From Parapusillimonas granuli (GTDB taxonomy: Bacteria > Pseudomonadota > Gammaproteobacteria > Burkholderiales > Burkholderiaceae_B), in NCBI RefSeq assembly GCF_013416525.1, contig NZ_JACCEM010000001.1:372001-436000 (forward strand): a stretch of DNA of 64,000 bases, written 5' to 3'. Every line of letters starts with the position of its first letter. The stretch's first letter is position 1. Below are positions 23,756-32,028 of this stretch, one piece after another. The position numbers and the translations under genes are program-made. Under the pieces are notes generated by a model that ran no database searches, was not told the DNA's origin, and saw nothing but the letters and a program-made list of their open reading frames with translations.

Positions 23756-24619
23756 ATGGACGACCTGACCTATACCCTGCGCCAGCTTTGCCAGCGCAAC
23801 CGCGACGGCAGCCACGCCACCCAGGCTGACCGGCAACGGTCGCTGAGTCTGGCCGCACGCCAACTGCGCGAGGCGGGCTTTCGCCAGATGCGGGCCACCT
23901 CGCTCAAGGGCAAGCATGTCGAAGCCCTGTTGCAGCGCTGGCAAGCCGAAGGCCTGTCGGCCGGTACGCTGAAGAACCGCATGGCGCACCTGCGCTGGTG
24001 GGCCGAGAAGGTTGGCAAGGCAGGCATTCTGCCGGCAGACAACACCAAGCTAGGCATTCCTGAGCGGCACCACGTGGCCCATGAAAACAAGGCCAAGGAA
24101 CTGGATAATAGGCTGGACAGGATCACAGATCCCCACGTCCGCATGAGCCTGCGCCTGCAAGCGGCTTTCGGCCTGCGGCGAGAGGAATCCATCAAGTTCC
24201 AGCCCCGTTATGCCGACCGCGGCGACCACATCGCCATCAAGGGATCGTGGGCCAAAGGCGGACGCGAGCGGACGGTACCCGTCACGACGCCGGAACAGCG
24301 TGCGGTGCTGGACGAGGCCCATCGGCTGGCCGGCCCAGGTTCGCTGATCCCGGCGCACAAGACCTACATCCAGCAGCGGCATGTTTACGACGGCCAGTGC
24401 AAGGCAGCGGGGTTGAGCAACATGCACGGTCTGCGGCATCGATACGCGCAAATGCGGTATGAGGCGCTGACGGGGTGGAAGGCACCGGCGGCGGGTGGTC
24501 CTGGCAGAGCCCAACTCAATGCAGACTATCGAATGAGCGACCAACACGCCCGGCAGCAGATCAGCCGCGAACTAGGGCATGAAAGGCTGAAAGTAACATC
24601 AATCTACCTAGGAGCCTGA
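23756..24619 (+). CDS. Tyrosine recombinase with phage-integrase SAM-like domain
   Basis: A 287-residue tyrosine recombinase of the type often annotated integrase domain-containing protein in conjugative elements. It has an N-terminal SAM-like domain (KHVEALLQRWQAEGLSAGT) and a catalytic domain with Arg in AAFGLRREESIKF, His-x-x-Arg in MHGLRHRYAQ, His in RELGHERLKV, and Tyr in TSIYLGA near the C-terminus. All catalytic residues are present, so it is probably active. It belongs to a different family from the P4-type integrase at the other end and is probably a relic or accessory function of the element. Confidence 0.8.
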   Translation: MDDLTYTLRQLCQRNRDGSHATQADRQRSLSLAARQLREAGFRQMRATSLKGKHVEALLQRWQAEGLSAGTLKNRMAHLRWWAEKVGKAGILPADNTKLGIPERHHVAHENKAKELDNRLDRITDPHVRMSLRLQAAFGLRREESIKFQPRYADRGDHIAIKGSWAKGGRERTVPVTTPEQRAVLDEAHRLAGPGSLIPAHKTYIQQRHVYDGQCKAAGLSNMHGLRHRYAQMRYEALTGWKAPAAGGPGRAQLNADYRMSDQHARQQISRELGHERLKVTSIYLGA

Positions 24620-24865
24620 GGATGCCGGCGATGCAGGGCGGCTGGAAGGAACTTGTCGATCTCCTCATCCGAGAACGTCATCTCCTCCTGCGCCTTCAAC
24701 CCGTCACTGGCAATGCCATACGCCTTGGAATTGGTTCTGGGCGCTGTGGCGTAGATATTGGTGAGTCGTGATTGCAGCTCATCTCTCATAGCGATCCGGT
24801 ATCGAACTGCGGTTCTTCACGGCCAGATTGCCGCAGAAAGTGCAAAAGTCTTCGCCGACACCCAT
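24604..24865 (-). CDS. Small reading frames after hsdR: possible split zinc-ribbon protein
   Basis: Nine bases after the hsdR stop codon a 28-codon frame encodes MGVGEDFCTFCGNLAVKNRS and ends at a TGA. A second frame (61 codons, start 24,789) overlaps its end at TATGAGAGATGAG and encodes MRDELQSRLTNIYA...MTFSDEEIDKFLPAALH. A single-base shift would join them into a ~90-residue protein with an N-terminal CxxC knuckle. It could be two coupled peptides, a frameshifted gene or a programmed shift. It converges on the recombinase gene with overlapping ends. No family recognised. Confidence 0.4.
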
Positions 24866-24874
24866 TTCCGTCTC

Positions 24875-27800
24875 TCAGGCGCCCGCCTGAGGCGGCGCGG
24901 GCGGTGTCGCGCCGGGGTGATAGGTGGAGTCGAACACCATGTCCGCCAGCCAGCGTTTGAAGTTAGCGTTGTCGCTGAACTGCTTGAACAGTTCGGTGTG
25001 GTCGTCCAGCAGTTCCAGCACCACGCGGTTGAGCGCTTTGTCGTGTTCCAGCCGCGCGTTCTGCTTGCCGGAGTTGGCCTGCGCGTTCTGATACGCCTTG
25101 TCCTGCGCCACGCGCGCGGGGATTTCTTCGATGATGACCTGCTTGATCTTGTCGGCGTCGTGCCACTCGATGTTGCCGAACAGGTCGTTAAACTGCTTGA
25201 TGACGTTCGAGAGCCTGTCCAGGTCCGGCTCGCTACCGCCGCCACCGCCACCGGGCGGCGGCGGTTCGACGAAGGCGTCCGTGTCGTCCAGCGCCATCTT
25301 CATCGCCGCCTGCGCCTGCGCGCGATAGCTGTCCATGTCGATGGCTTCCAGCACGCCCTTGGAAAGGTCTTCTTCTTTCGGAGCAGGGAGCTTCGGAATC
25401 AGGAAATTCAAGAAAATCGACAGCTTCTCCCACGCCGGATGGCCGTAGGGCAGGATCGCCGACAGGAAACCATAGCTGCGCACGAACGCCTTGGCCTTGC
25501 CCTTGAACTTGACCTGATCGTCCTCGCCGAGCTTGCTGGCGTATTCGGCCACGCAGAGATCAAGAATGGGATCGAGCTTGTCGCGGTCGGCACCGGACAG
25601 ATACAGCGCCACCAAGTCATCCACCTGCTGGGCGCTGTAAACCTGCTGCGCGTCCAACTCGGCCTTGATGTCGTGCAGCTTGTTCGGGTCGGTTTCGCCG
25701 TCCTGAATCGTGGCGCGGTAATACTCCTGAAACGCCGCTTTCACCGCTTCGGCGTTGTCAGCGAAGTCGAGCACGAAGGTGTCCGCCTTCTGCGGGTGCG
25801 CTCGGTTCAGGCGCGACAGCGTCTGCACCGCCAGCACGCCGGCCAGTGGTTTGTCCACATACATGGTGTGCAGCAGCGGTTCGTCGAAGCCGGTGACGAA
25901 CTTGTTGGCGACGATCAGGAAGCGATACGGGTCTTGCTTGAGCTTGGCCGGAATGTCCTTGCTCGGAAAGCCGTTGAGGTCGGCCTCGGTCTTCTTCGAC
26001 CCGCCGATCTCGAAGTCGCCCGAATATGCGACGATGGCCTTGTAAGGGCTTTTGATTTCGGCGAGGTAGTCCGACACCTCGCGCCAGTAGTCAATGGCGC
26101 GCGCAATACCGTTGCAAACGATCATCGCCCGCGCCTTGCCGCCCACCTTCTTCGCGCCGATCACCTGCGCGGTGAAGTGATCGACCATGATCTCCGCCTT
26201 GCGGCGAATGGCCTTGTCGTGCGACTCGACGTAGCGCCGGATCTTCTTCAGCGCCTTCAGCTTGTCCACCTGCGGATCGTCTTCGATGGTCTTGGCGACG
26301 TGGTAGAAGCTGTCCACCGGCGTATAGTTGGCGATCACGTCGAGGATGAAGCCCTCCTGTATCGCCTGCTTGGTGGTGTAGGTCAGTTCCTCCGGCGAGC
26401 GGAACTGCACCTTGTCGCCCACCGTCACCCGTTCGCCGAACAACTCCAGCGTCTTGGTCTTCGGCGTAGCCGTGAAGGCGTAGTAGCTGGCGTTGGCCAG
26501 CAGCTTGCGCGAAGCAATGCGCTTTTCGATTTCCGCGTTCACCGCATCCTGCGTGGAATCTTCCTCGAACTCCTCTTCAGTCACACCACCCAGCGCCTGA
26601 TGCATCTTGGCCGTGGTCTTGCCGCCCTGACTGGAATGCGCCTCGTCGATCAGCAGCGCGAACTTCTTGTCGCCCAAGTCGCCAAGCTCGTCGAGGATGA
26701 AGGGGAACTTCTGCACCGTGGTGACGATGATCTTCTTGCCCCGGCGCAAGAAGTCGCGCAGTTCCTGCGCGTTGTCCGAATGGCCGAGGATCGAGGCCAC
26801 ATGGTCGTAGCCCTTGATGGTCTTGTGAATCTGGGTGTCCAGCGCGCGCCGGTCGGTAATGACGATGACCGAATCGAACTGCGCCTGAGTGTCATCCGCC
26901 GTCGTCTTCAACTCCACCAACTGGTGCGCCAGCCACGCAATAGTGTTGCTCTTGCCGCTGCCCGCCGAGTGCTGGATCAGGTAACGCTGGCCCACGCCGT
27001 CGGCGCGGCTGCGCTGCAGCAGGGCGCGCACCGTGCGCAACTGGTGAAAGCGCGGGAACACCGGCTTGCGGGTTCTGCGCCGCCTGCCGCTGGCGTCTTC
27101 CTCCTCGTCCTCCACCACCTGCGCGTAGTTCTCGATGATGTTCGCCAACGAGTCCTTCACCAGCACCTGCTTCCACAGGTAATCGGTCTTGATGCCGTTG
27201 AGGTTCGGCGGATTGCCCGCGCCGCTGTTCCAGCCCTGGTTGAACGGCAGGAACCACGACGCCTTGCCCTTCAACTCGGTGCAGAAGCGCACCTCGGCAT
27301 CGTCCACCGCCATGTGCGCGATGCAACGGCCCGGCTGGAACAGCAATTCCTTCGGGTCGCGCGTGGTCTGGTACTGGACGATGGCGTCCGCCACCGTCTG
27401 CTTGGTCAGGGAGTTCTTCAGCTCGAAGGTCAGCACCGGCAGGCCGTTGATGAAGACCACCAAGTCCAGTTCGTTGCCGGAGTCGTTGCTGTAGCGCACC
27501 TGCCGGGTGACGCTGAAGATGTTCTGCTTGAACGCCTCGGCAGCAGCGGTGTTGCCCGGCGTGGGCAACAGCTTGTAGAGATCAACCGTCACCGGCCCGT
27601 GGCTCACGCCCTTGCGCAGCACATCCACCACGCCGCGTTTGGCTATTTCACCCTGCAGCCGGTGCAGGAACTGCGTGCGCTGGATGCCGTCGGCAGCGAG
27701 GTTGAGCGTTTCCACCGCAGTGGGCTGGGTGGCGTGCAGGAACTCCAGCAGCTTGGGCACGTCCAGCGCCACGTCGCGGTTGTAGTCGCTCGCCCGGCCT

Positions 27801-27940
27801 AGCACATAGCCGCCCGGCGCATACAAGGCCTCCGGTTCACCAACAGTGTTCGGTGTCACCGGCGGGTGCTCGCTGATGCCCGCCAGATGGCGCACGATCA
27901 GCCGTTCCAGGCCCAATTCGCTGGTGTCGGTCGGTTTCAT
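24875..27940 (-). CDS. hsdR: Type I restriction enzyme R subunit (HsdR)
   Basis: Motor and nuclease of a type I restriction system, which cuts DNA after ATP-driven translocation. The 1,021-residue protein has the N-terminal RecB-like nuclease (NELDLVVFINGLPVLTFELK, Asp near 159, ExK at 173-175), Walker A HSAGSGKSN at 324-332, DEAH at 432-435, and helicase motifs such as NKFVTGFDEP. It ends with a glycine-rich linker and the coiled C-terminal region that binds HsdM. It starts inside the stop codon of the upstream nuclease gene (ATGA). Confidence 0.95.
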   Translation of the reverse strand: MKPTDTSELGLERLIVRHLAGISEHPPVTPNTVGEPEALYAPGGYVLGRASDYNRDVALDVPKLLEFLHATQPTAVETLNLAADGIQRTQFLHRLQGEIAKRGVVDVLRKGVSHGPVTVDLYKLLPTPGNTAAAEAFKQNIFSVTRQVRYSNDSGNELDLVVFINGLPVLTFELKNSLTKQTVADAIVQYQTTRDPKELLFQPGRCIAHMAVDDAEVRFCTELKGKASWFLPFNQGWNSGAGNPPNLNGIKTDYLWKQVLVKDSLANIIENYAQVVEDEEEDASGRRRRTRKPVFPRFHQLRTVRALLQRSRADGVGQRYLIQHSAGSGKSNTIAWLAHQLVELKTTADDTQAQFDSVIVITDRRALDTQIHKTIKGYDHVASILGHSDNAQELRDFLRRGKKIIVTTVQKFPFILDELGDLGDKKFALLIDEAHSSQGGKTTAKMHQALGGVTEEEFEEDSTQDAVNAEIEKRIASRKLLANASYYAFTATPKTKTLELFGERVTVGDKVQFRSPEELTYTTKQAIQEGFILDVIANYTPVDSFYHVAKTIEDDPQVDKLKALKKIRRYVESHDKAIRRKAEIMVDHFTAQVIGAKKVGGKARAMIVCNGIARAIDYWREVSDYLAEIKSPYKAIVAYSGDFEIGGSKKTEADLNGFPSKDIPAKLKQDPYRFLIVANKFVTGFDEPLLHTMYVDKPLAGVLAVQTLSRLNRAHPQKADTFVLDFADNAEAVKAAFQEYYRATIQDGETDPNKLHDIKAELDAQQVYSAQQVDDLVALYLSGADRDKLDPILDLCVAEYASKLGEDDQVKFKGKAKAFVRSYGFLSAILPYGHPAWEKLSIFLNFLIPKLPAPKEEDLSKGVLEAIDMDSYRAQAQAAMKMALDDTDAFVEPPPPGGGGGGSEPDLDRLSNVIKQFNDLFGNIEWHDADKIKQVIIEEIPARVAQDKAYQNAQANSGKQNARLEHDKALNRVVLELLDDHTELFKQFSDNANFKRWLADMVFDSTYHPGATPPAPPQAGA

Positions 27941-29019
27941 ATGCTCTCCAGCAGGCGGGCAATGGCTTTGGGCGACGGCAACTGGTCTTTCAGTTCCTTC
28001 GGCAGCGTCTTGGTGATTTCGTAGGTCGCCACGCCGATGGGCTTGCGCGCGTCATGCAGGGCGTATTCGACGATGGTGCGGGTTTTCTCCTTGCACAGGA
28101 TGATGCCGATGGACGGGTTCTCGTCCTCCTGCCGCACTTGCGCATCCAGCGCCGTGAGGTAGAACTGCATCTTGCCGACGAACTCCGGCTCGAACTCGCC
28201 GATCTTCAACTCGATGGCAACCAGCGCGCGCAAGCGACGATGGAACAGCAGCAGGTCGATGAAGTATTCCTTGCCTTCCACCTCCAGCCGGTACTGGCTG
28301 CCCATGAAGGCGAACATGCCGCCCATCGCGCGCAAGAAGTCCTCGATGCGGGCGATCAGCGCGCGTTCCAGCTCGCGCTCGCTGTGCTGCTCGCCCAGTT
28401 CGAGGAAGTCGAAGGCGTATTCGTCCTTCACCGCCAACTTGGCCTGCGCGCGCAGGGCCGGGGTCAGCGTGCGGTCGAAATTGGTCTGGCCGAGCAGTGA
28501 CTTCTCATAGCTCTGGTTGTCGATCTGGTGGGCGAGCACGTTCTTCGACCAGCCGAACTTGCGCGTCATGCGCAGGTAGAACTCGCGCTCCTGCGCGTCC
28601 TTGCAGCGCGACAGGATAAGCAGGTTGTGCGCCCAGCCGATTTCTCCAACCAGTGGTTGGAGTTTTGGTGCGGCGCTGTATTCCTGAAAGAACTGGCGCA
28701 TGTACCACAGGTTCTGCGTCGAGAACCCGCCCACGCCGGGGAAGGCCGCGCGCAGGTCGTTGGAAAGCTGCTCCACCACGCCCTTGCCCCAGCCCTCGAT
28801 CTGCTGGCGTTCGACGATCATCCGCCCGATGTCCCAATACAGGCCGACCAGTTCCTTGTTGACCGCACGCAACGCCGCGTATTGGGCGGACTGGATGCGC
28901 GCCTTCACCTCGGCCAGCAGGGCCGGGTAGTCCTTTGCCGTGGCGGCCAGCGCCGCGCCGGTCTTGCGAGCCGCTGGTGCGGATGTCTTACGGGCAGTCG
29001 GTTTCTTACTCGTTGCCAT
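27937..29019 (-). CDS. YhcG/DUF1016 family PD-(D/E)XK nuclease
   Basis: The 360-residue protein has a basic, alanine-rich tail (residues 1-30), a DUF1016 N-terminal winged-helix region (VNKELVGLYWDIGRMIVERQ, FSTQNLWYMRQFFQEY), and a C-terminal PD-(D/E)XK nuclease fold (KEYFIDLLLFHRRLRALVAI followed by ELKIGEF; Asp and ExK visible). The ATG at 29,019 follows GGAGGAAG and overlaps the end of the NADAR-hsdS gene by 14 bases; its own end overlaps hsdR. Family members often accompany restriction genes. Role unknown; a defence nuclease or an extra DNA-binding partner is plausible. Confidence 0.88.
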   Translation of the reverse strand: MATSKKPTARKTSAPAARKTGAALAATAKDYPALLAEVKARIQSAQYAALRAVNKELVGLYWDIGRMIVERQQIEGWGKGVVEQLSNDLRAAFPGVGGFSTQNLWYMRQFFQEYSAAPKLQPLVGEIGWAHNLLILSRCKDAQEREFYLRMTRKFGWSKNVLAHQIDNQSYEKSLLGQTNFDRTLTPALRAQAKLAVKDEYAFDFLELGEQHSERELERALIARIEDFLRAMGGMFAFMGSQYRLEVEGKEYFIDLLLFHRRLRALVAIELKIGEFEPEFVGKMQFYLTALDAQVRQEDENPSIGIILCKEKTRTIVEYALHDARKPIGVATYEITKTLPKELKDQLPSPKAIARLLESI

Positions 29020-30997
29020 CGGCTTCCTCCTCGGCGGGGTCGGCGTCATCATCACCCAGCGCGGCAAGGTAGTCGTCGCTGACCGCATCATCCGGGCCGG
29101 GCCGCCAGGCGCGCAGGTCCACCTGACCGGTGACGGCATCGGCAATAAGGCGGTCGCGGTATTCGCGGATCAGGGTGATCTCCTTCTCGATCTCACGACG
29201 CACCGATTGTTCTTCGTAGAAAAAATCGGAGACTTCGCGTTGCAGATGCAGCGGCGGAACCGGAATCTTCTCTTTCATCAGCGAGCGCGGATTCAGCGGG
29301 CGATTGCGCCCTGCCGCGCCGCGTGAATGATGGTTGAGAATCAGGTCGCCTGCCTTGCTCAAGAAGAACGTGTAGAGATACTCCGGCGTGACAACATCAA
29401 ATTTGCATTTGGCAATCGGGTAGCGATGAGACGCAATGCATCCATCATCTTCGGCATTGGCAACGGCAATCGCTCCTTCCCAAGCGAACTGTCCACTAAA
29501 TATTAGGTCGCCTTCTTCGATTCGGAAGAAAGTCGAATCCCCAAGGTGTTTCCCCTCGGTAGGCGTCTTGTGGAAGATGCCGCGGCCACGGTTGAACATG
29601 CCAATCGGCGTGTATGTCGCCTCCGGCTCTCTGGTGATGGGCGTCGCCAGAAGCGAAACGACCCTGTCGAGTCGAAGGTGTTGAGTTTCCGCAGATGAAA
29701 TCGCCTGTTCTGCAAGAACGCCACGCTGTTCGGCCATCAACGCGATGAGGTCGCGCTTGGCGTTGATGAAGCGGACGATGTGCGCATCCTGCGCGCGCAG
29801 GTAGGCGACGATCTGGTCTTGCTCGGGGCGCGGGGGCTGGAGCAGCGGAATATCGAGAAACTGGTTCGGATACAACCGCAGGCGCGAGGCGCGGATGCCA
29901 GTCGAACGCCCGATGTACTCGGTGGTGTAGGCACGGGTACGCAGCAGGTAGTCCAGATATGCCGGGTTGAAGCTGTCGGCGCGGTGCGGACGATACACGC
30001 CGTAGGCTGGGCTGACGATACCCGTACGCCTACTCGCACCAAGCGCCGCCATCCAAGCCCAAAGCGTGTTTATAACGATGTCGCCGGGCTGGCACAGCTT
30101 GGAACCCACATAGCTCGCCGCCTTGAACATGGTGACGTTTTTCTGGCTGCGCGGAGTGACACCCGTGAGGTGCGAGACGGAGAGCAATTCCTCCTGCCCG
30201 GTGCGCGAGCGTTCATCCACCTCGCGGAAGAAGGTCTTGGCGCGTTGCTCGTTCCAGTGCTGCGGCACGGGCGGCAGCCAACGCATTCGTGCAGGGCGGT
30301 AGCTCGGATACGCGCTGGTCGGAGCCGGTGGAGCCGCAGGCTCGACGCTGGCAGTGGCATCACCACCGAACAGAGAGCCTTGATCCTGCGTGTCGGCGGT
30401 CTGCAGTGCTGACGCACCTGCTGCCACTTCAATCGGTTGGCCGAACAGCAGGAACTGCGGAATGTCGGGCGGTGCAATATCGAGCGCCGCGTCGCGCCCC
30501 TGCTGCTTGACCTGCTCGCGCAGTTCCATCAGCAGCCTGCCCAAGACATTCATGCCGACCAGCGTGTCGCCGTCGTCAACGACCTTGGCTCCCCAAAAAT
30601 CGTCCTTGCGTGATTCCTCGACGATGGGCCGCTCGCCGGTTTTCAGCAGCAGCGCGCTAAAGGTGTTCCAGTTGTTGGCCAGCTTCATGCGCAGGCTCCA
30701 GCGCATGATGCGCACGCGCACCTGATCCCAATCGGGGCGCGAGTCCTTGCGGTAGGGCTTGCTCCGCATCTTGGCCGTCATCGGGCTGATCTGGCCGATG
30801 ATCAGCCTCTGCACATCGGGCAGGTGCGGGAAGCGACAAGCCTGATACAGCGCCTCGGAAGTCAGTATCCGCACGCCGTGCACATGAATCGGGTAGCCCC
30901 CGGCCATGTTGGACAGGCCGCCGAACGGCTCGTCGGTCTTGCGGAAGACGACGCTGTCTTTGCGGTTGTAGGTGCGGGTCTGATTTCTTCCGCCCAT
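29006..30997 (-). CDS. hsdS: NADAR domain fused to type I specificity subunit HsdS
   Basis: A 663-residue fusion. Residues ~10-170 form a complete NADAR (YbiA-like) domain: FGGLSNMAGG, TSEALYQACRF, RPDWDQVRVRIMRWSLRMK, the TGERPIVEESRKDDFWGAK block, and GMNVLGRLLMELR. After a linker (~195-250, Ala/Pro-rich) come two HsdS target-recognition domains, each followed by a helical spacer (PPRPEQDQIVAYLRAQDAHI near 450; PVPPLHLQREVSDFFYEEQ near 590). NADAR proteins are N-glycosidases acting on ribosyl or ADP-ribosyl bases. Start ATG at 30,997 overlaps the PRTase stop codon (ATGA), which excludes the longer open frame upstream. HsdS normally has ~400-450 residues without such an N-terminal enzyme. 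Confidence 0.9.
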   Translation of the reverse strand: MGGRNQTRTYNRKDSVVFRKTDEPFGGLSNMAGGYPIHVHGVRILTSEALYQACRFPHLPDVQRLIIGQISPMTAKMRSKPYRKDSRPDWDQVRVRIMRWSLRMKLANNWNTFSALLLKTGERPIVEESRKDDFWGAKVVDDGDTLVGMNVLGRLLMELREQVKQQGRDAALDIAPPDIPQFLLFGQPIEVAAGASALQTADTQDQGSLFGGDATASVEPAAPPAPTSAYPSYRPARMRWLPPVPQHWNEQRAKTFFREVDERSRTGQEELLSVSHLTGVTPRSQKNVTMFKAASYVGSKLCQPGDIVINTLWAWMAALGASRRTGIVSPAYGVYRPHRADSFNPAYLDYLLRTRAYTTEYIGRSTGIRASRLRLYPNQFLDIPLLQPPRPEQDQIVAYLRAQDAHIVRFINAKRDLIALMAEQRGVLAEQAISSAETQHLRLDRVVSLLATPITREPEATYTPIGMFNRGRGIFHKTPTEGKHLGDSTFFRIEEGDLIFSGQFAWEGAIAVANAEDDGCIASHRYPIAKCKFDVVTPEYLYTFFLSKAGDLILNHHSRGAAGRNRPLNPRSLMKEKIPVPPLHLQREVSDFFYEEQSVRREIEKEITLIREYRDRLIADAVTGQVDLRAWRPGPDDAVSDDYLAALGDDDADPAEEEADGNE

Positions 30998-32028
30998 CAG
31001 AGATCGCCTCCCAAATCGGCAAACATCCGTCTCACCGCCGTCTGCGTGTTGGTGGTGCGCGGGAACAGCGGATACCACGGAGCATCCACCCAGAACGCCA
31101 GCGGCGCGTTGTTGGGGCAGTTGCGGTAGGTAACGATGAGCGAGCCGAAGCCCAGCGTTTCCAGCGTCATGTGCCCCAACGGGCGCTGCGTGTCGCCGAG
31201 GTTGGGGCAAATCTGGCGGATGCGAACGCCGGCCTTCAGGAACTCTTGCTCCAGCAGAATCTTGGCCGCGTCGCTGGAGTACAAGTTCGCCGTGCCGGGG
31301 TTGCCTGCGGTTCTGAGCGTGGGCTGATATTTCATCGCCGCCACGTAGGCTTGCACCGCCGGGTCGTTCGGAATCACTGTCGGGCGCAGCACGTCCGCCG
31401 TTGTGCTTTTGGCTCGCCTGTCCTCCAGCTCGACGGCTCGCCACCAAGTGATGCCGATGCTTTTACGCGATGCTCTGATGGCGTCTTGAATCTTTCCGCC
31501 CGCGTAATACTGCCCGCCGCTGTGCAGGGCGATGCAGATTACATGCACCTTCGCCTGCGCGGGGGCATGGTCACGAATCCAATTCTCCAGATCGCGTCGC
31601 ACGCGGTTGCCGGTGAAGATGCCGTCATCCAGATAGATGAAAACCTCGTCGCCTTGCCCGCAGTCGTCGATGCCGAATCCATGCTCGTCCTCCAGTTGCT
31701 CGGAGAACAAGGCCAGCATGTCGGTCTGGCTGCTGCCGCCACCCTGAATGTCGAGGAAGTTGGCGGATCGCCAGAACCTGTCGGGCCTGTCGCCGGTAAG
31801 CTTCGCAGTGCGCATCGCGCCACGGAGAAACTTGGCCACATCCTCTTTCGAGAAGTAGATCTTCTTCAGGACGTGGTCGATTTCTTGCAGGATGGGCAAC
31901 TGCACGGCAGCGTCGAACTGTTGCACCCAGCGGTCGACGTGCTCGGGGATGGGCTGCGGGAGCGAGCCGTTCCGGTAGTCCTGAATGGTGTTGGCGATAG
32001 ACGCCAGAAGGTCGATGCGCTGGCTCAT
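30997..32028 (-). CDS. Phosphoribosyltransferase-like protein inside the hsd operon
   Basis: A 343-residue protein whose segment DEVFIYLDDGIFTGNRVRRD (about residues 127-146) has the PRPP-binding signature of type I phosphoribosyltransferases: hydrophobic strand, two Asp, then a TG turn. An N-terminal helical part and a C-terminal part of unknown fold flank it. It resembles PRTase-CE-type proteins described from conflict-system contexts; that match is from memory. It starts in the hsdM stop codon and its own stop overlaps the NADAR-hsdS start, so it is an integral operon member. It may make or remove a ribosylated base or nucleotide on which NADAR acts. Confidence 0.75.
   Translation of the reverse strand: MSQRIDLLASIANTIQDYRNGSLPQPIPEHVDRWVQQFDAAVQLPILQEIDHVLKKIYFSKEDVAKFLRGAMRTAKLTGDRPDRFWRSANFLDIQGGGSSQTDMLALFSEQLEDEHGFGIDDCGQGDEVFIYLDDGIFTGNRVRRDLENWIRDHAPAQAKVHVICIALHSGGQYYAGGKIQDAIRASRKSIGITWWRAVELEDRRAKSTTADVLRPTVIPNDPAVQAYVAAMKYQPTLRTAGNPGTANLYSSDAAKILLEQEFLKAGVRIRQICPNLGDTQRPLGHMTLETLGFGSLIVTYRNCPNNAPLAFWVDAPWYPLFPRTTNTQTAVRRMFADLGGDL

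Noticed and set aside
24758-27802. A 1,014-codon plus-strand frame opposite hsdR
   Set aside because: Antisense shadow; all helicase and nuclease motifs are in the minus-strand frame.
30998-31447. A 150-residue N-terminal extension of the NADAR-HsdS protein
   Set aside because: It lies entirely within the PRTase gene in another frame, is Arg/Gly-rich, and the ATGA overlap marks the true start.
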